Part shown: one piece after another, positions 12,025 to 23,623 of the stretch
Layout: every line of letters begins with the position of its first letter
Numbering within the stretch: position 1 is the first letter of the stretch
Assembly (NCBI GenBank): GCA_019188255.1
Contig: JAETXT010000002.1
Location: 5,084,001-5,148,000, forward strand
Reading direction: 5' to 3'
DNA: 64,000 nt
Source: Verticillium longisporum
Taxonomy: Eukaryota > Ascomycota > Sordariomycetes > Glomerellales > Plectosphaerellaceae
Program-made: the position numbers and the translations under genes
The notes under the pieces: generated by a model
The model's database searches: none
The model's input: only the letters and a program-made list of their open reading frames with translations
Told to the model about the DNA's origin: nothing

Positions 12025-12705
12025 TAATACTATTTAAGCGTAAAGCCCCTATACCTATTACCCCTCCTACTAAGAGAGTAGCGAAGCGTAAGAACTTAGT
12101 TAATATTAATCGTAGGAGCTATTAATCTAGGATATAACGTATATATATAATAATATTTATAAAATCCCCTATTTAGAGTACTTAAAGTCTTATTTTATTA
12201 ATAAGTAAATTAAAACTAATATTAATAGTATATATTACGATTTAGAGCTTAAGGGTTCCTATTATTATAAGTATACCTCTAGGCACTTTTATAAATTAAT
12301 ATAAGCTTCTATAATCTCTTTTTTCTAATATCTATAGCTTTAATAATTATTATCTATAATCTAATCGGGGCATTTAAGCTTATTATAAAGTTTTTAGCTA
12401 TTTAGAATAAGAATAATAAGCTAATAAGCTCTCTTCTCTATTATTTCCCTAATTATCTAATTATACGATTAGCTAATAAAGGATATAGGATATAGAGAAG
12501 TAATATATTATTATAAAGGGTATATTAACGATCGCTAAAGAGGAGGAGGCGAAGGGGGATAATAACCCTAATAAGGACCTCGATAATCTTTATAATACCG
12601 ACTATAAGGTAGCTAGGCGGGCTATAGCTCTACGGCTCTTTAACTACCTCTAGTAGGACTCGCTAGAGCAATTAAACTCGGATTCTTCGGATTCCGAGGC
12701 TTAAT
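12025..12705 (+). pseudogene. Unassigned antisense reading frame inside the Copia element
   Basis: Between the end of the polyprotein and the left LTR, the opposite (plus) strand gives protein-like text once TAA/TAG codons are read through: a basic segment KRKAPIPITPPTKRVAKRK (12037-12090), a segment in another frame containing KIPYLEYLKSYFINK and DLELKGSYYYKYTSRHF (about 12160-12290), and DYKVARRAIALRLFNYL followed by SDSSDSEA (about 12600-12700). The frame changes imply introns or indels. I recognise no family. It could be an extra retrotransposon gene, a captured host fragment or a further nested element. RIP inflates apparent openness, so coding is inferred from composition only. Confidence 0.4.
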
Positions 12706-12829
12706 CCGCTTTATAGAGTAATTATTTTATTATTTTACTAATTATAGGGTCGTCGTTTTTACTTCTAGGGTACTCGTTTTTAAGCTTTACTATATTTTTA
12801 TTAATATTAATTACCTTTACCCCCTAATT

Positions 12830-15800
12830 ATTCTTTTCTTAATATTTAATTTATCCTTTAATCCTAATTATAACTTTATTAGAGCTTATTAATACTTCTA
12901 ATACTTAGTTTAATACTCCTTTAATTATTAAATCTATAAGGTTATTGCTTCTAGTGATCTAATGAATTTCGTCGACTTTATATTCTTTATAGCTTTATTA
13001 TAATACTATAAGATCTATTATTAAGCATTTCTCTTTTATTATATTTAATTAAATTAAGTATTAATAGAATAAGTAGCTATTAATATAGATAATTATCTAT
13101 AAGAGTAATAATTCTAAGTATTTATAGATCTCTTAGAGCGTCTATTTAAGGATATAAACTATATTAAAGGTATTAATTATCCTATAGATCTCGCTAGCTA
13201 GAATTAAATATATAATCTATTTATATTTAATAGATTATTAATAGAGGATATTACTATATATTATAAAGGCATTCTCTTAATCGTAGGAACGTTTATTATT
13301 AAGGAGGATAATAAATCCGATCTATAAACTTAAATCCTTATTATTAATAAAGGAGCTATTAATAAATATATAAAATTAAGCTATTAAGAGATTTAAATAT
13401 ATATTATTTAAGCTATAGCTTATATTAGCGATCTACTATTATATATTTATTAAGCTATTTAAAGTCGTCCTCTTATAGGTTCTTAGCTTAAGCTATAATA
13501 GAGAAATTAAAGGCTACCTCTAATTAATAGGTTAAAGTAATATAAATACTATAAGCTCTTTAGGCGATATATTCCTACTCTAAGCTCGCTATCCTTAGGG
13601 TTACTAGCTCTAAGCGATTACTTTAGCCTTTCTATTAAATCGTAAGATCTTTAGTTCTAACTTTAATAATATAGCCGTTAAAGACGCTATTAGATCCTAT
13701 ATTAAGGATAGAAGTAAGCTTTACTTAGAAGCTAGCGCTTTCGAGCTCTATTTATTCCTTTTATATAAATATAGGCTCTCTAAGGTTAAAGGTATCATTA
13801 ATCTATATCCCGATTAATCTAAAGCTCTCTCTAGCTCTAATTAGAAGTAAATACGGATTATAGCCTATTAGAATAGCGTTTAAGCGCTCTCTATAATAGC
13901 GCTAATAGGTTATAAACTAATAGAGACCTAACTCTATAATATTATAGAGCGGCTTTATAATATAGAAGACGATTCCGTTAAGGTATCTATATTATAGCTC
14001 CTTAGGAATATATAGGAGAACGTTATATAATAGATCTATAGCGCTCTAAGTATAGGCTTAATTAATATTATAGAGTATTAATTAGTAGCTACGTTACTAT
14101 AGTATTAGGGTAATCGCTAGGATTAATCGTTAATTATAATATATAATCGTAGGCGATTATATTAATAGGGTTATCTTCTCCTAATTACTATATCCCTAAA
14201 CTATTAATCTTAACTTCTTATATAGGGCTTAAGGGAGGCCTTTTACCTCTCTTATAAACTAGTATCTAAAGATCTTAATATTAGGAAATGCGGATCTCCT
14301 AATTAATATAATTACTCTAGCTATTAAGAGTAAGTCGATTTCCTCTTAATCGGACTATTTAAATAGCTTCCTAGGGGTCGTTATTCTACTTTTATTATAT
14401 AGTTAAATAGCTAAGTCGTACCCCTACTATTCCCTTTTAATAATAAATTAGCGCTCGATCTATAAAGTCCTAATCGTATTATTCTTATAATCTATAAAAG
14501 CTATTTATAATAGATTTATAGTATTTATTAACTTCCTAGGTCTCCTATATTATCGTAATAGAATTAGCTCTAAGTATTTAAATATTTCTAGGGTCTCTAG
14601 AGTTCGAATTACTATTATCTCCTTAGCCTATTAATCTAGCGATCTATTATATAGCTTAATATATATTCCTCTAAACTCTATTAGGCTATTAATTATTTTA
14701 ACTATAATTATTATATTAGAAACCGATATAACCTTATAAGGACTAGTCTATTTCTCCTGCTCTTAGAATATAAGAATATCGCTTCCTAGCTCTAGCGATC
14801 TTAATAATAATTATTTAATATCTAGTCTATTATAAATATTAAGAGTATTATTAACTTTCCGCTTAGTAATTATTCGCTAAAACTCTATTATCGCTTTATT
14901 AACTACTTTAATATACTATACCTAGGTCGTAGTAAGCGCTAAATTAATAGTAATCCTAGGTATTACCCCGAATACGAGTAATATAAGTACTAATCCGTTA
15001 AGCTTAGTAATATCGTTTATTACCTTTATAGCTCCTTAAAGTAGCGATTCTAGGCTTATATTACGAGACTCTACCTTTAAGATCTTATATACTCTATATA
15101 TTAGCTTATAATAGCTCTTAACCTTACCGATTAATTAATAGGCCTCTATAGGGATCTAATAGTAGGTTATATTTAGGAGGCGTACCTCTACCCTAAACTC
15201 TATAGAGGTAAAGTTCGTTCTAACGTTAATAGTTATAATATCTAGAGGCCTAAAGTATATATTTAATTAGTACCTTTTAAGAGCTTCCTACGTTATACGA
15301 GCTATAAAATTAGGAATAAAAGTTATAAACTAGAATCCTATATTTATATCGATTATATAAAGAATAGGCTTTCTATCTAAGTATATAATATCGATTAAAA
15401 TCTTATAATTAAAATTAATATTTAACTTTAAAGTAAACTTAAAATATTATAAAGACTTCCTTTTAATCTAATAATAATAGTAGAAGCGGTTTATTAGCTC
15501 TAGAGCGTCCTAATTTATATCCTAGTCTATTCTCTAGAATAGGTTCTATAGCTTCTCTATAGATAAGTAATTAAACTATTTATAAATATATTAGAGCTCT
15601 ATTTCTATTAGAAATATTACTTTATTACTCTCTATCCCTATTATATATATAATCCTAGAGCTAATATAGGTCTTTATATCTAGGAAGAACTATAAATAGC
15701 CCTATTTACGAAAAATAAGTATATATATTTAGATCTCCTTAATATACTTTACTAGCTTATTATATATATTATCTAAATAGATTCCGAGATCGTTTATATC

Positions 15801-18150
15801 CTTAATATAAAGCAGGAATAGGGTATCTATTAGGATAATATAGAACGTAATTCTCCTAATTAATATTAGAATAGTAATCTCCTTTATTATAGAAATAGGA
15901 TTTCCTATTCCGAATCTTATTCTAGCCCCTATTCCCTATTTATTAATTATTAAGCTTAGTATTAAGGCTATTAGAGCCTTTATTTATAAAGCTCCTATTA
16001 TAGAAACTAATACTATATTTATATTAAAGATAATACTATATTATATAGAAGTATTATTAATCTAATATTAAATAAAGAGCTATTCTATTAAAGCTATTAT
16101 TTTAACCTTTAGATTACTCCCCCTAATTCTATATTAGAATAACTTATTTACTAGGAAGTATATAGTATAGGTATTTATTAGTTCGCTCTCGGGATTAGAT
16201 TTAAAAGTATCGTCTATTCTTAGCTTATTAGAAATAGGATTATCTAATTCCGAGCTCTTAATAGGTTCTATTATTATTAAAAACTAATAATATCCCTTCC
16301 GCTAATCCTTATATACTTCCTATATACGTTTCTATTACTCTTTCGAATATTATTACTCTTTAAGAGAATACTTCGTTAATCTATAATCTAGTTTAGAGTA
16401 TATCTAGTATTTACGAATTCTAGATAATTAACGATTATTAGTTCTATATACCGATTACTCTCTATAATCTCCCCTTCTACTAGCTTAGCGATATCTACTC
16501 CTATAACGTCTATTAGTATAGAAGTGCCTAAGCGTTCTAGTATTCTCCTCTACCTTTAATATACTCTTAAACTATATAGATAGTATATTAAAAGATCGCT
16601 CTAGCTTTATTAATATAATCTTTAGCTCTAGGATACCTTAAACCGCCTTTAAAGTATTTATATAGAGATAAATCTCTTCCTTAAATATAGAGCTAAGTAC
16701 TCTTTAATATTATTAAAGCCTATTTAGAAGGATCTAGAGAACTTCTATTTATAGCTTTCTTATATTATTAGCTTTTATTATTATAGAATAGAACGTTATC
16801 GAGCTCTAATCTATATAATATTATATTCTATTAATCTCTAAATCGAACTATTATTTAATCGCTAAATATATTTAATAGAATCCTATATTCTAGTTTATAT
16901 ATTCTAGGAAGAAAGTTTATATACGCCCTAAAAGTATATTCGGGAAGAGTATATAGAGCTATATATAGTAGATTTATAATAATTTATAAACGTTTATAAA
17001 GATATATATTTTATTATTAAGGATATTATATATCTCTTTAGAGTAATTGCTCTTTTTATTCTAGAATAATATAAATTACTTAATTATAGCTCTATTAATT
17101 AATAAATTCATTAATTTATATAGTAATAGAGTATAATATTAAGCTAATAGGTTCTAAGTAATATTTAGGGGTAAGGTTTTATTTCTTTATAATTAAAGTA
17201 TAATCTCTTATTAACTAGATTACCTATTCTATTAATTAGATAACCTTAGAATTAAGGGCTATTAGGGATCTATCCTCCTTATTTATAGTTTTCGGATTTA
17301 AGATAGTTAAGTATTCCCTATAAATTATTATTTATCGTCCTACTAATCTCGCTATTCCTCTATTCTTTAAAGTACTAAATCCTAGTTAATAATAATCGAC
17401 TCTATTATATCGGGCATCTCTTCCTATAAAAGTATTAAAATTAATCTCTTTAATATCTTAGCATTTACTACTCCTAGAAGAGGGATCCTATACTCTACTA
17501 AATATACCTTTAATATTCGAGTAATTATTATATTATAGGAATTAAAGTCCTCTTTAATCTAGCCTTAGAAGTCTTCGATAAACGCCTCTAAGAAGTAAAC
17601 TCCCTTTATAATCCTATATATACTTATTACTTTAAGGATCTAGGCGCTCTTAAGATCTATGGATACCGAATCTAATAATCTAGGGAACTATAATTCTATT
17701 CTATTAACGATAAAGTTAATATCGAGACCCTTCTTAATTTTCTATATTAAATATAATATATTAAGTTCTTCTAGAATATTATCGAACTCCTATTATATCT
17801 TTTTAGTACTCTCTAGCTCTATTATAGAGCTATTACTATAATCTAAGGAGTTTATTATTATTAATTTTATTAAAGCTCTATTATAGCTAATTAACTATTC
17901 CGTAGAGCTTCGTTTATTAGGTTTAATAGCTAGTAATATAGCCTAGATAGTAATCTTAGGCGTAGGAGTCCTAAGGTACTTAAAGTAGATAGTGCTCCTA
18001 TAAATTACGTAATAGGGGATTTCCCTATTATTAAGCTCTTATAAGAGTCCTAAAGTACTTAAAGTAAATAGTACTCTTATAATTATTTATAAAGTATAAT
18101 TAATAAGCTTATATATAGCGAATTTACTATCTATAGGATCGATCCTAACT
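12830..18150 (-). pseudogene. Copia Gag-Pol polyprotein relic (integrase, RT and RNase H visible)
   Basis: With TAA/TAG read through, the minus strand shows an integrase core: TNFTSIEFR (around 15187-15220), IPIEAHQ-like followed by GKV (around 15121-15165), and NGLVPILLVFG-like text (around 14955-15030). It then shows an RT block IKPLYNIIELGLY (around 13920-14010) and the RT active-site block, which now reads QINDTF where QxDDT is expected (around 13785-13805). A C-terminal RNase H segment with KEKCLIIDLIVL and SYKEYKVDEI ends near 12830. These match the usual layout of fungal Copia polyproteins. Dozens of nonsense codons make it nonfunctional. The Gag part (about 16-18 kb) is too degraded to read, so the upstream limit is a guess. 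Confidence 0.8.
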
Positions 18151-18198
18151 TCTCTAGCTCTAGCTATTCTATATTACGTTAAATATAATATTAATTAG

Positions 18199-18487
18199 TA
18201 TTAAGAGGGCTTTACTATTTATATAAACCTTAATTTATTATTTTAGCTATACCTAAGAGCTCTAAATCGGTAAAGTAGGTAATATAAGATTTATAATAAT
18301 TAATAATTCTATCTCTCTAAATTACTACTATCTACGTAAATTAGATATACCTATCTAATTTACCGATTACGTAAGCTATAAATTATATACTCCTAAGAGC
18401 TATAAATCCTAGCCCTAGTAATTACTATATTAGTAAATCCTATATAGTAATTATTAACCTAGGTAATCCCCTAATATTAGTTTAATA
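18199..18487 (-). repeat. Copia LTR (5' LTR for minus-strand orientation)
   Basis: Second 289-bp copy, followed by the GTTAA target duplication at 18488-18492. Most differences from the other LTR are C-to-T or G-to-A here. Confidence 0.92.
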
Positions 18488-19712
18488 GTTAAAGCCTTTA
18501 ATAGATTATATAAAAACGACTCTTTTATTTCTAAGAGGCTATTAAATCCGAGGTCTTTCTTAAATCGTTATTTATAGAAGAATAACATTTACGCTATTAC
18601 TACCTCTCCTTTTAATATTATAAGCCTATCTAAGCTCTTATAGATTATCTTTATATATTCCGATTATTACTCTTTAACTACTTTAGCCTAATAGCACTAT
18701 AAAGCTAATAAAGTAGCTAAAGAAGGTAAATCGAGATTAGAGAGATCGATTCTTAGAGTAGAAGTCTCTAAATTATACCTTAGATCCTACTTCTTATTCG
18801 CCCTCTTAATCTATAGCCTCTTAACCTCTATTCTAATATTATTCTTATCTCTAATAGAGCTCTATTAATAATAATATTCCTATACCTCTAAGATATCTTC
18901 GCCTATTATATACGAATATAGCTATATAGCTTAATATAATAAATCGATATATAGGAACTCTTAAGATCTTATTTATAATATCCTTTTATTCTTCGCTTTA
19001 AATATATCCTAGTTTACTTCTAAAGTTAATATTTTATTTATAAAATTATTATATCCTATTCCCGATTTCTCTATAAATAATACAACTTTCTAATATTCTA
19101 AATAAAGATTCGAGTATTTTATAATAAGTTTATAAATAGTAAAATCTATTATAAAGAATATTAATTATAAATTAAAAAGGATTTCGCTAAATATAGATCT
19201 AAGAATAGTCTATTTATTATTTATTATAAAGAGCCTTCCTTTTATAATTAAATATTATAAATACTTAAGGAAGAGCTTTATATATTTAGATTATTATATA
19301 AATTAAGCTTATAATTTATTATTTTAAGAGGGTTTTGGCTCTATTAATATATAGAAGAGAGGTTTAGATACTTCTCGAGGAGTAGTTTCTTTATTATTAT
19401 TAATAAATAAATCGATTTCGTTATTAAGATTAATTATAATTTAGCTAAAAGCTATAAAGACTTACTCTTTATCGTTTATTATAATTATAGGGGTCGTTTT
19501 AATAATAAATAAATATAAATTTATATAATAGAGGTATAGAACTAATTACGTTAATTATATTTTACGATTAAAATTTAGGTAGTAAAGCTTAATATAGAAT
19601 AGAAGAGTCTTATTCTAACCGTTTAAAATAGAGGGAGAAAAGTAGGGGTTTAGAGGTACTTCTAAAATAGCCCGCTAGTACTATTTAGAGGAAGTACTAT
19701 TAAGCTAATGGC

Positions 19713-19744
19713 TTTTCAATTTAATGGCTGAGAGGATCAGGGCC
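19713..19744 (-). repeat. Right terminal inverted repeat of the Harbinger element
   Basis: Inverted partner of 9207-9238, followed directly by the second TTA copy at 19745-19747. The single mismatch is a transition, consistent with RIP of one end. Confidence 0.9.
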
Positions 19745-20424
19745 TTAAGCATAGCACTCAATAAGACGTGGTGGGCGACCTGATAGCGATAGGAGTTCAG
19801 TGGAGTCCAAGGCTCACCTTCGGTCTGACATCACACCGCTGACGCATAATCAACACGGCCAGCCTCATTTCTTTCAATTGCGGTTGACCCATCTCTAGCG
19901 AAGAACTAAGACAATAAAATCCATGCTACAGCCGTGCTCAACATCCCTACTCTTATTGCCTCCAGGAGGGACCCTGTAGAGCAGCGGTGAAGGCACACCG
20001 GGCCACAGGTCGAGCCGAGAACGAGAATGTGGCACTCAAAGCACTAGGACGCGGTACCTCGAACAGCCGAACGATTTGCACAGCAGAAGGTGTCGGCTTT
20101 GATCGATTCGAATGGTATTAGTCGTGTGCTAGCATTTCCCATTCCAGTAGGACCGTCTAAGAAAAGAGCAGTGACGCGAAGGGGACACTATGAACTCCTT
20201 CCTCCATCATCTTCCGTCGTGCCTCCGTTGCGTTGCAAACCAACATGTTCCTGAGCTCAACTGAAAATTCCAAAACGCCGACGCCCAGACTCAAGAGCAA
20301 TATGCTACCACAGACACAAGCGGATCGACGTTGCCTAGCTTGCACCGCGTGCTCATCCGCAAAGCCGTATCGAAATCAGTAGTACGTGACGCGCCTGGTA
20401 CGCCGTGCCGCTCGCCCCCACCCT
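19745..20424. other. Gene-free interval right of the transposon
   Basis: Base composition returns to normal within a few bases of the right TIR. I see no gene. The part nearest 20424 should be the 3' untranslated region of the minus-strand Snf7 gene. Confidence 0.6.
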
Positions 20425-21288
20425 TCACATGGCCATCTCGGCCTGTAGTTTTCGAAGCTCGGCTTCTTCCTCCGACTCCTGCGGTACAGCCTTGCCCTTG
20501 ACTGTGCGATTGTGTCAGCTGTTTGTCCAGAACATACTTAAAACACTCCGGGGTAGGCTCACGTTCTCCGTTTGCTGCCGACGGCAGGTCTTTGATCTTG
20601 TCCGAAACGGGCACAGAGCCAGTGTTGAGCATCGCTTCGTCCAATTGCGCTTCCTGCAGCGCTTCAAGTTCTGCTTCGAGGTCCTCGTCCTCGAGTTGAC
20701 CTGCCGGCGCGGCCATAGCCTGAGAAATCTCGTCGTTCATAGCGCTCTGCTCGCGAATGCTCTCCCTACAAGTAGGTCAGTTGCACAGTCCTCCAGCAGT
20801 GTTCTCTCCACTGATCGGTCACATACATCATATCGTCCACCTTCTCCACCGAGATGCCTGCTCCAATCTGCTTCATAGCCTCGTTGATGGCCTTGGTCTG
20901 GCGGTACTGCTCCTGGTTGAGGTTGGCCATATCGAGGGCCGACTGCTGTGTTTCCATGGCCATCCTCGCCGCATATGTCTGATCGTACTCCTTCTGCTTG
21001 AGATTCTTGCGCTTCAATATCCGGAGGGCCTCTGTTTCGGAGGGGCATGGGGTTAGCGACTGGGCCCCAAGGACGCGACGCCGGGTTCCGTTATCTCTTA
21101 CCATTCCTGTTCTTTCCTACTACGGCCTTAGCATCGGCTTCCAGTTGATCGATCTGCTGCTGAAGATGCGTTTCCTTCTTTTGCAGCATGTCAACATGGC
21201 TCTTCATCGCCAGTACCGTTTCCTTGACTTTGGCCTGCTTCTGCTTCTGGTTGGAGCCACCGCCCCACCAGGACATCCAGCTGGCCAT
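20425..21288 (-). CDS. snf7: ESCRT-III subunit Snf7/Vps32 (CHMP4)
   Basis: Snf7 polymerises on endosomal membranes as the main ESCRT-III filament, driving inward budding of multivesicular-body vesicles. Four exons are read: 21102-21288, 20827-21031, 20563-20765 and 20425-20501. Introns are 70, 61 and 61 nt with GTAAGA, GTATGT and GTGAGC donors. The product is 223 residues, the usual length. The N-terminus (MASWMSWWGGGSNQ) has the Trp/Gly-rich amphipathic anchor. A basic coiled-coil half follows (ALRILKRKNLKQKEY), then the conserved GISVEKVDDMMESIREQ and an acidic helix. The protein ends EEEAELRKLQAEMAM, a typical Snf7 tail that recruits Vps4 and Bro1-type partners. The ATG giving the MASW start was chosen because nothing upstream fits the family. 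It is divergent from Ten1. Confidence 0.93.
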
Positions 21289-21914
21289 GATGATAGGACT
21301 TAGTGCTTGTGTAGAGCGAGGGTGCAGTTGCGCAGGATACTGCGCGAGATGACCAAGGTTGTCTGGTTGTTGGCGGGGTTGGCTGGATGACCCACACTGC
21401 TGGAATCGTGGGGCCAAGGGAAGCGTTCAGTCGGTGACAGTGCTTATCCGACGGATGGTTGGGTGCAAGTCCAAGTCGCGGGACTCGACTTTCGTTGTTC
21501 GATCCGAGGTTGATTCCGAGGCTCGTGGAATGACAGTTGGCTGCCTGAATGGAGGGCGGGCGGAAGATAAGTGCAGGTTGATCGGTCGAGGGCGGGTATG
21601 ATGCAACCTGAGGTGGAAGCCAAGCCGTCCGCATGACTGGTCTTTTTGCCGCAGCCTGTTGGAACCAGGTGGGGCATGTGAATACCGAAATTCTGCCGCC
21701 AACCGGATCAGCTGATAAGGTGTCAATTGACATCATTGGTTAGATTGATTGCTGAATCAGCGTCCATGAGACCTCAATGGTCACCCGAAGCCATGAAGGT
21801 ATCGCCAGATGCCCAACATTGGTCACAATAACTGGCTTGAAGCGGCATGTGCACTCTTCGTAGAGACTGGTTCGCGTCATCCAGCATGAAAACGAGGTCA
21901 CAAATAACTCCACC
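21289..21914. promoter_or_regulatory. Divergent promoter interval between Snf7 and Ten1
   Basis: 626 bp separate the two start codons on opposite strands. No further gene is seen. It must hold both promoters; no specific binding site can be defended. Confidence 0.5.
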
Positions 21915-22408
21915 ATGTCTAGAGGGCCTCTTCCTTCCCAAATTTGTTTGCTCGCAGACTTGTCTGTGAAGTCTCCTGGCGATAAAGTCAGATTTTTAGG
22001 GTGGTGCGTTCATGGCATGACTTCGGTCGCTGCTTTCTATCTCTCGAATCAATTCAGAGACTCAGCGTTCTCATTCTGACTCAACCCAGCGTGACCGCAT
22101 ACACGGTTGCCACAGCGACTCTGGTCTTATGCCATAGCTTCCCTTCAGGCACCGACACTGCCGCGCACGTTGATGTCAAGCTTGTTCTTGATTCACTCAC
22201 TGGCGAACAGGTGAGAATCGGCGAGTGGGTCAACATCATTGGTTACATCACGTCAAAAGTCCTCGAGGATGCATCTCAATATGACCATCAGCCTACCTCA
22301 AATCGAAACGTGGTATCCGTTCAGGCACTTCTTCTATGGTCTGCCGGCCCAATGCAGGTTCAACGATATGAAGAGTTGCTTTCAAGCAACAAAAGACATG
22401 CTGTCTGA
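21915..22408 (+). CDS. ten1: CST telomere-capping complex subunit Ten1
   Basis: Ten1 is a small OB-fold protein that binds Stn1 in the CST complex, protecting telomere ends and controlling fill-in synthesis in the nucleus. Exon 1 is 21915-22003 and exon 2 is 22090-22408, with an 86-nt intron (GTGCGT...CCCAG), giving 135 residues. The spliced N-terminus reads MSRGPLPSQICLLADL and continues SPGDKVRFLGCVTAYTVATATL, which is the first OB strand region of fungal Ten1. GEWVNIIGYIT and VQALLLWSAGP are the later conserved strands. Without the intron the N-terminal box is lost, which supports the splice. The length is typical. The assignment rests on remembered family pattern, not an alignment. Confidence 0.82.
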
Positions 22409-23135
22409 TCGCATCATTAAGTACTTTGATGATTCTCAACATTTCGAAAGGGCTGAACTCCTGATCTGTCTGCCGTTCAAAGTACGAAATACGTCACCAG
22501 CATATCATGGACTTCAAATAGTCCTTCGCATCACTACATCATCACGTGTTGCCCATACAATTCGAACAAAGAGATAATATGACATTTGGGCGCTCGAATT
22601 TCAGCTTTCTCCCTCATGTCGGCGCATTTATTGAGCATTATCCCGAAGGAGTGCAATGAAAGAAGACAGCAGCAGCACACTGTCTCCAGGATCAGACTCG
22701 TGAGAAGCAGGTCATGATCGATGAGTCAAACTCTGGAATTCTGTGTACTTTGAATGTGTATGGCAATCACTCTACGTACTGAATGAGGTTTCTCGGCTGA
22801 GGTCTCTCCTGAATTCCCACAGGCCCTGCTCCACGTTACAAACTTGCTCGCAAGGATTCCTGCATCTCCATGACCCGCAACCATCGAGAATCACATCGGC
22901 TTGTTGCGCTGCGTGCTTGTCGATTACGAAGCCGGTCTCCGGAACTCCACATGGAAATTATCACTCGTTGATTAGTGCTGACCTCACAGTGAGAGGACAC
23001 CAACAATTACCCTTTCTCGCAAGTTTACGGCACCGTCAGCTACTTCATCAACGCCAGTTGTTGCCCCCCTCTGGTATCCGGTATCGGACATGCAGTTATG
23101 GTCTTGATTTGAGTCTGCCACGAGAATGACTTTCG
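22409..23135. other. Interval with no recognised gene
   Basis: Only short overlapping frames without protein character are present. It lies between convergent genes (Ten1 plus, next gene minus) and so probably consists of 3' untranslated sequence and spacer. Confidence 0.55.
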
Positions 23136-23623
23136 TCATCGCCAACGCTCCTCGTGTCTCCGTTGTCTCTCGTAGGGCCTTCGATCATCCTGCCTTCTCC
23201 GCGAAGGCTCGGTGGAACCCCTGGATATGACAACTGGCTGGTGCAAAGGACGCTTGAGAGGTTTATCGGTGTCCTGTGACTTGGCGGCGGCTTGTCGTTC
23301 CCACATGTCCCTGGATTTCGTGCAGATATCGTCAATCTGCTCCTATTCAGGCAGATCGGCATGAGTCAAGGGCTTGGTGTCTCGCTGTAGTGGAACGGAG
23401 CAACATCAAGGCTCACATCTGTCAGGCATGGGCCTGGTGTGGTGATCAGGAAGCCATCTTCCCCCTGGTAGATCGTCAGATATGCTTTACCTGTGGACTC
23501 GACGGCCCGCCATACCTCATTAGTGTACGCTCGCACTGTTGCTTCTGGGCCCAGGAAGTACGGGAGTTGTTGGACAATAATGCTTTTGTGGATATCCAGC
23601 CGGGGAATCCAGTATCGATTCAT
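23136..23623 (-). CDS. Small conserved fungal protein of unknown function (120 aa)
   Basis: Three exons read cleanly: 23516-23623, 23417-23464 and 23136-23342, with introns of 51 nt (GTATGG...ACCAG) and 74 nt (GTGAGC...AATAG). The 120-residue product begins MNRYWIPRLDIHK and has a compact N-terminal region containing YFLGPEATVRAYTNE joined by splicing to GEDGFLITTPGPCLTDEQIDDIC, which spans both junctions. The tail is Arg/Glu/Gln-rich and probably disordered. No signal peptide, membrane segment or known catalytic motif is seen. The join restores continuous, conserved-looking text across two introns, so the gene is very likely real. I recall similar short proteins in other filamentous fungi but know no function. 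The middle 48-nt exon is unusually short. Confidence 0.72.

Larger units (their letters stand above)
10953..18487 (-). mobile_element. Ty1/Copia LTR retrotransposon nested in the Harbinger element, RIP-degraded
   Basis: Two direct repeats of exactly 289 bp (10953-11241 and 18199-18487) bound 7535 bp. The 5-bp duplication GTTAA flanks it at 10948-10952 and 18488-18492. The LTR ends now read TA...TA, as expected if canonical TG...CA ends were RIPed. On the minus strand the degraded polyprotein order is integrase (about 15.8-14.5 kb), then reverse transcriptase (about 14.3-13.4 kb), then RNase H (about 13.3-12.8 kb). This order is diagnostic for Copia rather than Gypsy. A purine-rich stretch adjoining the left LTR (minus strand, about 11242-11260) could be the polypurine tract, which also fits minus orientation. 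I could not recognise the primer-binding site. Confidence 0.9.
9207..19744 (+). mobile_element. PIF/Harbinger DNA transposon, RIP-degraded, containing a nested Copia element
   Basis: The block is bounded by a 32-bp terminal inverted repeat (left 9207-9238, right 19713-19744) starting GGCCCTGATCC and differing at one visible position. It is flanked by a 3-bp direct repeat TTA at 9204-9206 and 19745-19747. PIF/Harbinger elements are known for 3-bp TWA duplications and GG-starting termini, and a Harbinger-like DDE transposase can still be read near 9.9-10.6 kb. Removing the nested retrotransposon leaves about 3.0 kb, a normal Harbinger size. Nearly all interior CpA/TpG has been converted to TpA, as RIP does, so no reading frame is intact. 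The right arm (18493-19712) may have held the Myb-like partner gene of this superfamily, but I cannot recognise it. Confidence 0.85.

Noticed and set aside
17659..17841. Hydrophobic 60-codon frame inside the AT-rich block
   Set aside because: It lies within the degraded Copia internal region and its Ile/Leu/Tyr/Asn composition is what RIPed DNA gives by chance.
9207..19744. Starship-type giant cargo element
   Set aside because: There is no tyrosine-recombinase captain gene, the termini and TTA duplication fit Harbinger, and the extra length is explained by the nested Copia element.
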